Numbered from the stretch's first letter, positions 11,142 to 21,432 are shown. The stretch is DNA of 64,000 nt from Eucalyptus grandis (GCF_016545825.1 NC_052620.1:7316001-7380000), one strand, 5' to 3'. Made by a program: numbers and translations. The notes: generated from the sequence alone by a model not told the origin.

Positions 11142-11931
11142 ATATCTCTGTATGTTTTAAACAAAATCAAAATCCAAGTAAAAGTTGGACTTTCTTATTT
11201 TAGCGATCAAATTCTCCAACGCAGATTCGAATTTTGGGAATTTGATCTTCGGATCTTCTTTACTCTATTTTGAACGTCCGCAACATATCCAATTCAGAAT
11301 ATTCAAACTTTCACATTGGGCTCAAACTTGAGACATATTTTAACATTCTTAGTGACGAAAAAGCCGAATATCAAAGCCAACAATGGTGTGTTGAGCTGGA
11401 TCCGAGTTCTTTAGGCACTCAAATCGCAGAATAGAGAGTAGAGCACGACAGTTCATGGCACATCAATAATATTCCAGCAATTGAGAGTGGATGACAATCT
11501 GGGAGCTCCATAACATCGAGATCTATCGAGAGCCTTTGCTTCCTTTTTCGCTCGAAAAAAGCGTTTGTGGAGATTGTGCCCCTCCCTCCTTCTAAGTTGT
11601 ACGTGTACATACCCCCAAAAAAAAATGAATCATATTCTGTCAAACCCCCAAAACTGAATATGTTGCGCAGCTTTTCCAAAATCTTCTCGAGACGACGTTG
11701 CTTCGCCCAGCCACATCGATGAGGTGTGACACGCACGTCTGAAGCTTCAGGGGTGGGTGAACAGAGATTCAAGATAGATAGGCGAACTCTTGAAAAGTGA
11801 AAAATTGAAGACACGTCAACAAGGCCTCTCGGCCAAGCTTGCCAGAGACAATACAGGTGGCTCGCAAGCAACACGGACACTCATCCATGGACAACCGAGA
11901 TTCATGAGCGTCGCCGTTGCTCGGTTAGATC

Positions 11932-12939
11932 TAGGGGTGAGCATGATTCGGGTTGGTTTGGTCCACCCCTTAACCCTAAGACTAACCCGCACAATACTGG
12001 TTCTCAATTTTTGGGACCGAGGACCAACCCTATTGAGCTTGGGACTGAGGACTGGACCGAGCCAATGGGTTCAGTCTGGTTCCAGGGTCAACTAGGGACC
12101 AACTGATAATTTTTCATTTCATTTCTTGTACTCCTTAAAAAAAACGATTAAAGACTAGACGGACCCAATGCATTTGGTTTGGTTTCAAGGTTAACCAAGG
12201 ACTAACAGATAATTTTTTATTTCATTTTTTGTACTACTTGAAAAGGCAACCGAGAACTGTACCGACCTCATGAGTTCGATAATGAGCAAGGTCAGCTAAG
12301 AAAGGCAAGTGGTGAGAATCAAGTGGGGTGAGCGTCAAACAGAATGAGCATTGAATGTCGAGTGGGAAGCAACAAGTCAAGCGAGCATTGAGCAGAGAGC
12401 AGCACAAGTGACCCAAAGTGAGCGAGGCAAGTGTTGAGTGGCAAGTGGAGAAGTTATTTTTTTCGATTTTAGCAAATTAAAGACTAAGATGACCAATAAG
12501 ACAGAAGAAAATGAATACTAGAGGAGGATGCCATAAGATGCCTTTTTGGACATCGTGAGGACTTCTCATAAAAATATTTTCCTCCTCCGTAAATTATAAC
12601 TATTGATGCTGTAAAAAACATTAAAAACCTAAGTTATTAAAGAACAATGTAAAATTACTTGAACTCCTCATTAAAGAGCTGTTTAATATTGTTGATGCCA
12701 TTTATTTTAAGGTTTTCTCTATATAAAAAAATTATAAATAATATTATATATATAAAGTCAGGGTTAGTTCGAGTTGGATCTACCCAGAACTTTCGGGACC
12801 AAGGACTAACTCGCACAATGTTGGTCCAGGAATTCTAGGACCAAGGACTAACCCAGTCTCCTTGGGAACCGGATCAGGACCGGTAGGGTTGAGCCGGTCT
12901 AAGGTCGGTCTAGGGACCTTGGACCGATGCTCACCCCTA
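11932..12939. mobile_element. hAT-like non-autonomous element, unit A copy
   Basis: The terminal inverted repeats are TAGGGGTGAGCA at both ends (right end reads TGCTCACCCCTA). They are flanked by 8-bp near-identical direct repeats GTTAGATC (11924-11931) and GCTAGATC (12940-12947). An 8-bp TSD and a TAGGG start fit the hAT superfamily. The interior is rich in GGACCGA/GGTTCGGT-type short repeats and has no transposase. It was present before the tandem duplication, because unit B has it at the same place. Confidence 0.8.
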
Positions 12940-13336
12940 GCTAGATCTGGTGGCGACTCCACTAGTGGCAACAATGGAGGAGGGGCATAGGTCAAATTCG
13001 GCGAGAGGGGATGACTAGATGGGATTTTCGAGCAAGAGGGAACGGAGGCGCGCAGGTGAGGAAGAGGGCCAATGCCATTGTTGAAGAGAGCGAGCTTCCA
13101 AAGAGGGTAACGGAGGAGAGAGATCAAGGAAAAAAAATTGCCCATATTTTCCTTTCTTATTCATTGAGCAACAGCCAAAAAAGTCCACGTGGACTAGTTT
13201 TTTATTAAAAGCCACCTAATTTTTTTTGTCGGAATTTCTTGAAGTATTGTTTTTTTATCTAATTTGGTACTAAAGAGCTGACGAAAACTTTTAACATTAG
13301 AATAAGTAATCTTTTGACATTTTTAGTGTCCACCCA

Positions 13337-13835
13337 TAAACTGTTATAAAGCTAAAAGTCAAACATCATTAAATTCTTTCTACTATATAAGTACTATGTT
13401 AGTCGATTTGAAAGATTTCTAACGTCAATCAAACTCTTTAGTCTCGCTTACATCATTTGATATGATTTCCCGATGGGATAAACCTACTAAGAACTAAAGA
13501 TGGAGAAAGTATTCTCTAAAATTACATTTGGTCGTTCGAACATTTTTGCTTGATAGTATTTCAAAACTCCCACCCAATATCCGTTCACGTCCAGATATAA
13601 CATTAATACAAATAAATATTATCTAAATAAATATTGGATTTGCAAGATTAAAATTATGAATAAACTGTGTTTATAAAAAATCCCCTCTTCCTCATGAAGC
13701 AGAGGAGGAGGCCGTTTTTGCTCAACCCAACTTCCATAGAGAATTAAATACTCTTAAAAGTAGGAAGAAAAATTGATGGGAAGCGAGGCAGACTGAGAAC
13801 TTCCATTGCTGGAGATAAACGATCATGTGGATCTT
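13337..13835. other. Non-coding part of unit A
   Basis: AT-rich with no gene seen. It is nearly identical to 24745-25245 in unit B. Confidence 0.6.
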
Positions 13836-13946
13836 TCAGCGGCCCATGGGAGGTGGATCCCCGCGGGTTGCCCCGGGTTTACACCGCTGGCTACCGGCTG
13901 TACGGCAGTTTCTAGATCACAAAAAAAAAAAAAAAAAAAAAAAAAA
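13836..13946 (+). mobile_element. 5'-truncated SINE with poly(A) tail
   Basis: An insertion of about 108 bp ends in 26 A residues and is flanked by 19-bp repeats AAACGATCATGTGGATCTT (13817-13835) and AAACGATCGTGTGGATCTT (13944-13962). Unit B has the empty site at about 25229. Its body shares CCATGGGAGGTGG and a GTACG-type 3' part with the minus-strand SINE at 41900-42035, which has the tRNA-like head missing here. Confidence 0.75.
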
Positions 13947-13962
13947 CGATCGTGTGGATCTT

Positions 13963-14845
13963 CGATAAATAATTGAACTCAAGAAAAAACCAAGCTTTGC
14001 ACTTTGCCAGAGATTTCAGGTTATTGAGTTGGTCATTTAAGAATCTGGGTCTCTACGGTGTGCTGAACAGAGAGGAGAGAGGACGATATGGGATTTGGAG
14101 AATTGAAGGGGAAGGGGGTAGTTTTTTGAGAGACGATGGAAATAATCTCAAACAACGCCTGAGCTTTTTGCCTGCGCCTTTCTATTCTTCCTTGCTTTTC
14201 TGAGCTTCAATGTCGCCCTGTATGGATGACCTAGAATGAAATCTGCAACACCAAGGCTTGAGTCAACTACCATTTCTAGATCTGGTGACTTACAAGCCTC
14301 AACGCGAGCAACCGTGAAGAGTTGGCTCGGCCATTTACTGCAAGCCATCGGGACTAAGATGGTGGCTCAGCCATGAACCTTGGCTCTAGACCTCACCCCG
14401 TCAATCATGGACCAGCGGTGTCACCGGCCTAGTCAGCTCCGTCTTCCCATGGTCGCCACGACTCCAACCAGATTTGAACTGTAGCGACAATGGCGAATGA
14501 AAAGGAAGAGAGAAAAAAAATTAATTTTTAAATTTCACATATCTTATCTAGGTTTATCCCACCTCCTAGGTGGGATTCTTTAATCCATACTACATCTGGT
14601 CATATCCAACTTTCATGTCTCTCAAAACACCGCATAGGATAAAAGTTATCATATCCGAAGTTTTATCCGGCCAACCAAACACAGCCTAAAAGCGTCAAGT
14701 GATAAATTAACACGAGAGATAGTATGATACAATGTATAGAAAACTACCTATCCTTTTGAGCAAACAAAAACTAAAAATGGCATTATGGTCGAGACAAATA
14801 CAATTATCTCTATTTGTGATTTAACGGTTTCTTCAGCCATGATCA
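13963..14845. other. Non-coding part of unit A
   Basis: No gene is recognised. It is shared with 25246-26131 in unit B. An AAACACAGCCTAA MITE-type end lies near 14690 and an inverted CCCACCTCCTAGGTGGG palindrome near 14560. Confidence 0.5.
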
Positions 14846-15652
14846 GGAAAATTACCAAAAAAGTCATAAACCTTTTGTATTTGTGCTAATTCAGTTCTAA
14901 ACTTCTTCTTTTTTGTCAATTCAATCATAAACCTTTTATAATTATTCCAATTTAGTCCTTCCAGCCAAAATTGGTCATCCGGCCAAGGACAACTTTTTAA
15001 TAATATTTTATTTTATTGAATTATTCTATTAATTCTTAATCTTTTACCCCTCTCTCTCTCCTCCCTCCCTCCCTCCCTCCTTTGGCTCCAATGATCGACT
15101 AGAAGGAAGGGTTGGCCGCTTGCCAAATTAAGGCAATTGGGCAAGGTCGCCTCGCCGTCGCCGGCGAGGGCGAGCTCACGCAGCCCCCAGTGGGGCAAGC
15201 CCCTATCAAATCTAGTGAGGGCTCACCTCGCCGTCACTGGGCGAGCTCACCTCTCCGCCAATGGCTAGGTGAGCTCACCCTCATCCACCGACGGTAAGGC
15301 AAGCTCACATGGCTATCTCGGTTAGACGAGCGGTGAGGGTTGGCTAGTCGCCGAAGCCAAAGGAAGAAGGGAGGAGGAGGAGGGAGGAGGAGGAGGGGGA
15401 GGAGCGGGAGAGGGAGAGAGGGGGTAAAAAAAATATTTAAAAATTCAAAAAATAATTTAAAAATAAAATATTATTAAAAAATGTCTCCAGCGCAAGTTGG
15501 CGGCCACTTCAACACCGACCGACCAATTTTGGCCAAAATAATTTATCTAACACGATTATAAAAGGTTTAGGACTCAATTAGCCAGAAAAATAAGTTTATG
15601 ATAGAATTGACACATTTACAAAAAGGTTTAAGATTTTTTTGGTAATTTTCCC
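14846..15652. mobile_element. GC-cargo inverted-repeat element, unit A copy
   Basis: Both ends are GGAAAATTACC-type inverted repeats, and similarity extends about 120 bp inward (motifs like CATAAACCTTTT and CCAAAATTGG). The centre (15045-15425) is GC-rich, with a CTCC/CCCT microsatellite and GAGCTCACC-type short repeats. There is no transposase. Long TIRs and a GC-rich cargo suggest a non-autonomous Mutator-like element, but I found no clear TSD. Relatives are at 26132-26806 and 43118-43965. Confidence 0.6.
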
Positions 15653-15783
15653 TAATATTCTTCTAAAAGATGTCAAAGGTGTTCGATATTTTTATTTGTA
15701 AATTGATTGAATTTAGAGAGTCGATTAGTGTGCACAGTGAAAGCTTTGTGAATTTCTATTACATTAGGATTAATATTGCATTC

Positions 15784-15996
15784 TTAGATCGGTGTACTAT
15801 CTGAGGTTAATAAGTATATAATCTGATATTCTTTGCCATTTAATTTGTGAAGGATCTGATTCTTTATAGATAATAATGCTAAGAGAACTATGCGATCCTT
15901 GAAAAGGACAGGCATGTCAATGCCTTTTAGAGTAATAATGAAGCATTCATCATACAGGAACGATTCCAAAGCAATAGAGAATTGACGGATAGACAT
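15784..15996 (-). pseudogene. Short ORF resembling a PIF1/Helitron helicase fragment
   Basis: A 70-aa frame, conserved with only two visible residue differences at 26940-27152 in unit B. Residues 30-66 fit the pattern of PIF1-type helicases in plant Helitrons: LFKDRIVL, then a helix with IKNQILHKLNGKE, then YLLTSDST (family F-K-D/E-R-A-I-L-x-P ... N-x-x-x-L-x-x-x-x-G-E-E ... Y-L-S-x-D-S). The N-terminal 28 residues do not match. The first ATG is simply the start of the frame. It is probably a relic of a Helitron. No Helitron ends were found, so the call is tentative. Confidence 0.4.
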
Positions 15997-17125
15997 TAAA
16001 CATTACATATCTACTTTTTTGGCCGGACAGTAATTGTATGAGTGGTTCACATGTTATGGCATTGTTATTCACAATTTCAGTGCTGGAATTTTGGGAGGAA
16101 GATGCCAGCATATACAAATTCAGCTAATTTAAGCAGGATATACAGCTCATGCTATGACTGACCATAAATGCAGGCTTGGAAGCCGACAAAGAAATTTGCC
16201 CTAAATAAAATCATCACAATTTGAGCCAAATGTAATCTAAACCAGTTGAATATTATGGGAATCTCATTTGTGGTTTTACTACAATGACAAAGGCAAGATG
16301 GAGCTAATTGTGGAGAATGTCACATGAATTTATACAGCTCATAAAATTAGAAGCACAGCAAATACTGACGAATCAACCATAGTTGTCAACTAAGAAACTT
16401 GTCAAATATTGACAAATACTGAAAAATTTGGTGGAGCATAGACGGTTTAAAACTTGAAGTATGAACCATGAGCTTAGTTGAAGCTTCACCAGAAAATCAA
16501 TCTGCACCATGACCTATGAGTCGAGGCATTGTGATTTTGTGCTCTGATTGAACCTCACATTTTCATTTAATTTAGAAACTGAGAAGTTTTGTAGGATCAC
16601 TACCAATTCTAAAGAGTTAAGCTATTAGATGAAAACACGTGGTTTAATATTTAATTACTCTAACACTACCCCCATGCTTAGTTTGATCTTAAGCATGAAA
16701 ATTTAATTTGAAAGGTAAATGGGATCTGGAAAAATTTAAAGTCAAAACCTCCAACTTTGATATCTTGTGAGATTTTGTGGGATTACTGTTGACTGTTCTA
16801 AAAGTATAATCTATTAGATGAAAACATGTGATTTAATATTTAATTACTTTAACGGGAACTAAATTAAATACGTATCAAAAGTTAATAGACTATATTGAAT
16901 AAATGAAAATTCAAGAATCACATTATATATTAAGCTAAAATTCAACAATTATTTGTGTTATCTTTCCCAGTATTACAAATGACATTCATACCATTTTAGA
17001 GACCTATACATACACAATCTTTTAGATATTGATATTGTCCTTGTGTGCTCAAACAAAATGATGTTGAAATCGTGTTTTATCAATATCAGACCATCGGTCT
17101 ATAAAACGTCACCGGTCAAAACCCG
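15997..17125. other. Non-coding part of unit A with a local repeat
   Basis: No gene is recognised. A line with the core TTTAATATTTAATTACT occurs twice, at about 16630-16664 and 16818-16852, 188 bp apart, each preceded by a GGATTACT/GGATCACT-type segment. The same pair is in unit B at about 27788 and 27979, so it predates the duplication. Confidence 0.5.
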
Positions 17126-17300
17126 TTGGAAATTACCATCCGTCCCTATCAATGTCCCCATGACACCTGTAACGGGTTGGTTGATTGGTCAAAATCACAC
17201 CATCAATTTCCTAAAGTTCTAGACGATATTTACCACATAAACGCTTCATTCGCAGTACATGGAATGTCCGAAAATGAAAAAACAGCCAAAACGTGCGTGG
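17035..17300 (+). repeat. Dispersed repeat R, unit A copy
   Basis: Similar, at moderate divergence, to 28195-28470, 44150-44400 and 54330-54600. It is recognised by a TGTCTCTTATCAA-type line, CCGTCC/CCATGACACC, a GGTTGGTTGATTGGTCA line and a CACATAAA...TCATT line. In the last two copies it is part of a longer unit that leads into the ERD7-like locus. Confidence 0.65.
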
Positions 17301-20170
17301 TAAAAAAGCAAATGTTTGCATGGATTCTCGGGAGAATTAGTTCAAAGCTGGAAAGTTGGAAGGAGAAGCTTCTATCAAAAGCCGGTAAAGAAATTTTACT
17401 GAAAACAGTGGTTCAAGCATTACCACAATATGCAATGTCAGTGTTTAAATTCCCGGTTTCTATATGCAAGGCTATTGAAAAGAAAATTGCATCATTTTGG
17501 TGGAAGACTAATGAGAAGAAAACAGGCATTCATTGGAGGAGCTGGGATATCTTAAAGACAAGAAAAGATAAAGGTGGAATGGGCTTCAGAGATCTTCTTT
17601 CTTTTAATAGAGCCATGTTGGGGAAACAGGCTTGGCGGCTAGGTCAAGATACAACCTCCCTATGGAGCAGATTGTTTAAGGGGTTATATTATCCTCAAAC
17701 AGACTTATGGCATGCAGCTAAGGGCCCTCGCCCTTCGTGGGGTTGGCAAAGCTTGGTATATGGAAGAAATTCAATAGCACCCCAAGTAATGTGGAAAGTT
17801 GGAGATGGATCAAAGATCAAAATCAGGGAGGATAAATGGCTGCAAAGGGGTATTATCGAGGGTCCTATAAATGCTAATGAACCCTCTATAGTATCGGAAC
17901 TTATTAACAAGGAGGAAGGCAAATGGGATGAAAGATTCGTAGCAGCACATTTTGAGGATGATTTGGCAGATGAAATTTTAACTATACCAATTAATCCTCA
18001 AACAGAAGAAGATCAGCTTGTATGGACCGGCAATCAAGCAGAAAAATATTCAGTCAAAAGTGGGTATCACTGCATAAAGAGAACCATGGAGCAACATAAT
18101 GCGAACCAAGCTACAACATCGTTTCAACCTCCCCCCTCACTCTGGACGAATATTTGGAAACTAAATACTCCACCTAAGATACGCATTTTCATGTGGAATT
18201 TGTGCCAAAACGCGCTCCCAACAAAAGATAATCTGTTTAGAAGGAAAATATTACCTGACCCCATATGTCCATTGTGCAGCCATGAAAGGGAAACGGCCGA
18301 GCACCTCTTCCTGCTCTGTTATTGGACAAGACAAATATGGGATGATCCATCTTTAAATATTAAAATTTCTCGTCAGGGTTTGACAAGGATCGAAGAATGG
18401 TTCAACAATCTGAAAGAGAAGGCAACTCACCCATTAAATCTGAACTTGGTGGCTGCTACATTATGGAATGTCTGGAAGGCCAGAAACCAGGCCATCTTTC
18501 GAGGTAAAACACCAGTGGCTTTGGCAATTATAGACTCAGCTCAAGCAGCAATTCGGAGCTACACTCGCTGGAACCCAGGAAAAAACAGGGGACAAGACAG
18601 AAGAAAGGCAGAATCCCAAAGAGGAGAAGCCCAGACAGGGCATATGATACTACATGCTGATGGGGACAGAGAATCATATGAGCCGCAGCCTCCAACGGGG
18701 GATGAGGTAAATACAGAAGAAGATAGACAATTAGAAAGGAGAGAGCTACGAAATCGAAGTGGTGAATCAAACTGTCAAGTTGAAGGAGAATCGAGATGTG
18801 TAGAAGGTGGATCAGGGATACAAAAGCCGCAACCCATAGTCAGAAAACCGAAATCTGGAGAATATGGAGGAATGATCTGTCGAGAGAAACAATTGAGCGG
18901 AACTCAGTCCTCTGGGACATTTTTTGAAACGATAAACGGCAGCGAAGGACAGAGACGACTTGAAATCGCTGGTTTGGAACACAGGGAGGAAGAAGACGAC
19001 GAGCAACTTTCAAATAGGGCAACGCTCTACCGTTATTCCCGAACACAAGGAGAATCAGCAAGTAAACCAGCCGGGCTAAGGAGGGCGTTCTGTCTTGGGC
19101 CGTCTGAAGAACACAGCGACACACAGGGAAGGCCTCAAATCGCTGGTCTGGGATGCAGGGAGGAAAAAGAAGACCAGCAACCTTTGAACAGGGCACCGTT
19201 TCACCGATCTACCCGAGCCAAAGGAAAATCGAGCAGTAAACAAGTCGGGATGGGGAGAACGTTCTGTCTTGGGCTGATCGAAGAACATAGAGAAGAACAG
19301 AGAAGGCTTCAAGTCGCTGATTTAAGATGCTCGGTGGACCAACAACACTCGAACAGAGCACCGCTTCACCGATCTACCAGAACACAAGATGAATCGGGTT
19401 GCAAACCAGTCGGGATGTGGAGACCGCAGGTAGTTGAAGTTGGGGCTGGGTCGCGAAGTAGATCTAGACAGGAACCGCAGATAGCAGAAGCTGGAGCTGG
19501 GTCGCGAAGCAGATCTGGAAAGGAAGTTCAGCGACCTCGGCTCAAAACAACTATCCTTCGGTCTGATGAGAGCTCGAGTGTGCATGAAGAGAGCAGATCT
19601 GGAAGCTTGGAGCTCGCTGCGGATGAAAGAAATCAAATTCAAGAAGCTGGAAATCCCCAGATCTGGATCCCACCGCAGAAAGGAGCATACAAGGTAAATA
19701 TAGATGGATCATACACACCTGGTTCAAAGAAAAACTTCGTAGCGTGTATTTGCAGGGACTCGGGAGGAAGAATGGTTGGAGGAGCGATTAATTCGGTCAG
19801 AGCGTCTTCCCCTTTGATGACTGAAACCCTAGCTCTATGGGAGGCCTTGAACGCTTTCTTTTCTAGAAGACACGAAGAGATGATCTTTGAGTCAGATAAC
19901 TTACAACTGGTAAAAGCGATGAATAGTTCAGAAGTGTTGAGTTGGGAAACTCAATCTATTGTCAGTAAGTGCAAAGATAAAATGCGGGCCTTCAGACACG
20001 TGCAAATAATCCATTGCCTTAGACAAGCCAACCTAGTAGCAGATTGGGTAGTAAAAGCCCACAAACATGGCTACTTACCTCTGAATTGGGCCTCACATCC
20101 TCCTCAAACTTTGTTGGATCTTTTATGTAATGACGCCCATCTTCCGGGCCTCACTTCTTTACTATGTTAA
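17126..20170 (+). CDS. Long chimeric ORF: repeat-derived start fused to LINE ORF2 C-terminus
   Basis: The open frame is 1014 aa. The first ~62 aa come from dispersed repeat R, the target site; the remainder is LINE. From about residue 63 it is plant L1-type ORF2: post-RT region (SKAGKEILLKTVVQALPQY, ASFWWK, GGMGFRDLLSFNRAMLGKQ), zf-RVT at about 335-405 (TPPKIRIFMW, ALPTKDNLFRRKI, CPLC, EHLFLLC), a linker with in-frame tandem repeats at about 605-800, then an RNase H domain from about 852 with all four acidic positions visible (IDGS, ETLALWEAL, ESDN, VADW). Endonuclease and RT catalytic domains are absent, so it cannot mobilise itself. The absence of stops indicates a young insertion. There is no evidence that the ATG at 17126 is used; the true LINE start is missing. 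Confidence 0.75.
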   Translation: MEITIRPYQCPHDTCNGLVDWSKSHHQFPKVLDDIYHINASFAVHGMSENEKTAKTCVVKKQMFAWILGRISSKLESWKEKLLSKAGKEILLKTVVQALPQYAMSVFKFPVSICKAIEKKIASFWWKTNEKKTGIHWRSWDILKTRKDKGGMGFRDLLSFNRAMLGKQAWRLGQDTTSLWSRLFKGLYYPQTDLWHAAKGPRPSWGWQSLVYGRNSIAPQVMWKVGDGSKIKIREDKWLQRGIIEGPINANEPSIVSELINKEEGKWDERFVAAHFEDDLADEILTIPINPQTEEDQLVWTGNQAEKYSVKSGYHCIKRTMEQHNANQATTSFQPPPSLWTNIWKLNTPPKIRIFMWNLCQNALPTKDNLFRRKILPDPICPLCSHERETAEHLFLLCYWTRQIWDDPSLNIKISRQGLTRIEEWFNNLKEKATHPLNLNLVAATLWNVWKARNQAIFRGKTPVALAIIDSAQAAIRSYTRWNPGKNRGQDRRKAESQRGEAQTGHMILHADGDRESYEPQPPTGDEVNTEEDRQLERRELRNRSGESNCQVEGESRCVEGGSGIQKPQPIVRKPKSGEYGGMICREKQLSGTQSSGTFFETINGSEGQRRLEIAGLEHREEEDDEQLSNRATLYRYSRTQGESASKPAGLRRAFCLGPSEEHSDTQGRPQIAGLGCREEKEDQQPLNRAPFHRSTRAKGKSSSKQVGMGRTFCLGLIEEHREEQRRLQVADLRCSVDQQHSNRAPLHRSTRTQDESGCKPVGMWRPQVVEVGAGSRSRSRQEPQIAEAGAGSRSRSGKEVQRPRLKTTILRSDESSSVHEESRSGSLELAADERNQIQEAGNPQIWIPPQKGAYKVNIDGSYTPGSKKNFVACICRDSGGRMVGGAINSVRASSPLMTETLALWEALNAFFSRRHEEMIFESDNLQLVKAMNSSEVLSWETQSIVSKCKDKMRAFRHVQIIHCLRQANLVADWVVKAHKHGYLPLNWASHPPQTLLDLLCNDAHLPGLTSLLC

Positions 20171-20203
20171 TGAAATCAGTTCATTTTCGACCAAAAAAAA
20201 AAA
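17312..20203 (+). mobile_element. 5'-truncated LINE insertion with poly(A)
   Basis: Compared with unit B, which has GTGGTAAAAAGGCAAGAG uninterrupted at about 28465, unit A has 2.9 kb inserted after GGTAAAAAAGCAA. The insert ends TTTTCGACC plus A residues at 20190-20203 and is followed by GGCAAGAGG, giving a short TSD of roughly AAAAAGGCAA with one mismatch. Poly(A) tail, TSD and 5' truncation are typical LINE hallmarks. Confidence 0.9.
18947..19430 (+). repeat. In-frame minisatellite inside the LINE ORF, ~177-bp period
   Basis: Units begin near 18947, 19124 and 19301. Each encodes a pattern like RxLxIAGLxxREE, NRAxxHRSTRxxxxS, then RxFCLGxxEEH. The period of about 177 bp (59 codons) keeps the frame. 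A shorter pair follows at about 19425-19530, encoding EVGAGSRSRS and EAGAGSRSRS. Confidence 0.8.
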
Positions 20204-20345
20204 GGCAAGAGGAACGAGCGAGGGGCGTTGGGCGTAGATTTTCAAAAGCTTTGGGGAGGATTTGTCCGTGGCATTGGATGCCATAGTTTTGGACAGGAAA
20301 ATAAATGATCATAGAAATTTATATTGTCAGCGACTATTAAACCAA

Positions 20346-20392
20346 GGCCAGCACATGTTTCGACCAAAAAAAAAAAAAAAGGCCAGCACATG
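20346..20392 (+). mobile_element. Micro LINE-tail insertion with 12-bp TSD
   Basis: GGCCAGCACATG lies at 20346-20357 and 20381-20392. Between them are 23 bp: TTTCGACC plus 15 A residues. TTTCGACC is exactly the 3' end of the big LINE that ends 155 bp upstream. Unit B at about 28615 has one GGCCAGCACATG and no insert. Confidence 0.9.
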
Positions 20393-21407
20393 TAGGACCG
20401 GCTATTCGTATTTCCGTGTGCATTTTCTAACAAAATATGATGATGGGACAATAAAGTACAAAACATAGAATTACTATTTAGTGTTTTTTTTTTTTGCATG
20501 TCAGAAGTACATTTAAAGTACATTTATTTCTCAAGTCCTTATATTTTCCACATAAAAAGGACATTAATTAATGAGAAGTCACAAATAAAGTGATGGAATG
20601 ATAAGACAGAGAGAATGAAATATATATGGGTCGGGCTATTTTCGACATCTTATTTTTGCTAAAACAACATATTTTTAAGCGCAATGGCTAAACATTATTC
20701 TCTCTGTCTCTACATTCCATTATCTCTCTCATTTGGATATGAGATTTAACTAAATATCGAAAATATGAATAAATTTTTCTGCAATTTCCTTTTGAACGAA
20801 TATGATAGCAAATGACTATTAATTTGTTCAGCACCAACATGGCGTTCATGTGGCAAGCCACGTAATCATTTTCATTTTTACCTTTTGACATAATGACTAA
20901 CATGAAAAATATACAGTTTAGAGACTATATTATATAAAAAAGTTCAAGTATTGAATTGAAAATTTTAAAAAGTTCAGATACTGTGATGCCCTTATGCTAA
21001 GCATTTGATAATACAGTGGTTGATGGATCTTTTGAGATTCATGAAAGACTTGCTAAAGCTTACTTTTGATTTTGATTAACGATCGAAGAAATAACAAAGC
21101 TCATAAACCAATATGGTAAAAAATGATGGTGGAAATAGAAAAATAGAATGAAAAGATTTGCCACTTTCCTTCAATGAATATAGGCAAAGTCAGTGACTCT
21201 ATCTTTCTAAGTCAAAAAGACTCATTATCATCATCTATGAACATCTAAGTCACACGCAACCTCCCAAAGCATTGCATTGATTAGCCTCAACTAAGCACTC
21301 GCCTATTCAATGGTGGAAAGTGAGATTGCCAAACATTTATGAAGGTAGGTGCTTGAATTGAGAGTTAATCATGTAGAAACGAGTAAACCCTGGCCAAATG
21401 GAAGTTT
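20393..21407. other. Non-coding part of unit A
   Basis: AT-rich with no gene recognised. It matches 28627-29058 and then 30270-30855 in unit B. Confidence 0.6.
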
Positions 21408-21432
21408 CATAATAGGAGGAAAATCACATAGA
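21408..21432 (+). repeat. 25-bp templated duplication near the tandem junction
   Basis: An exact copy of the 25 bp at 21636-21660 replaces the sequence found at the equivalent place in unit B (about 30855). The unit A counterpart of the source (about 6655) has CACAAAG instead of CACATAG, so the template was the unit B side. Confidence 0.75.

Larger units (their letters stand above)
9871..13336. mobile_element. Older Mutator-like element, unit A copy
   Basis: The left end starts AGGATAAGAACACC and the right end, reversed, starts TGGGTGGACACTAAAAATG. Both arms resemble the TIR of the neighbouring 936-bp element (repeated motifs like TTTTAGTGCCAAAAGTT). Flanks TAAACTGC (left) and TAAACTGT (13337) are a decayed TSD. 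It contains a GC-rich, gene-like but uncoding right part (11740-13190) into which a hAT-like element inserted. The unit B ortholog is 22358-24744. No transposase was seen. Confidence 0.7.
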
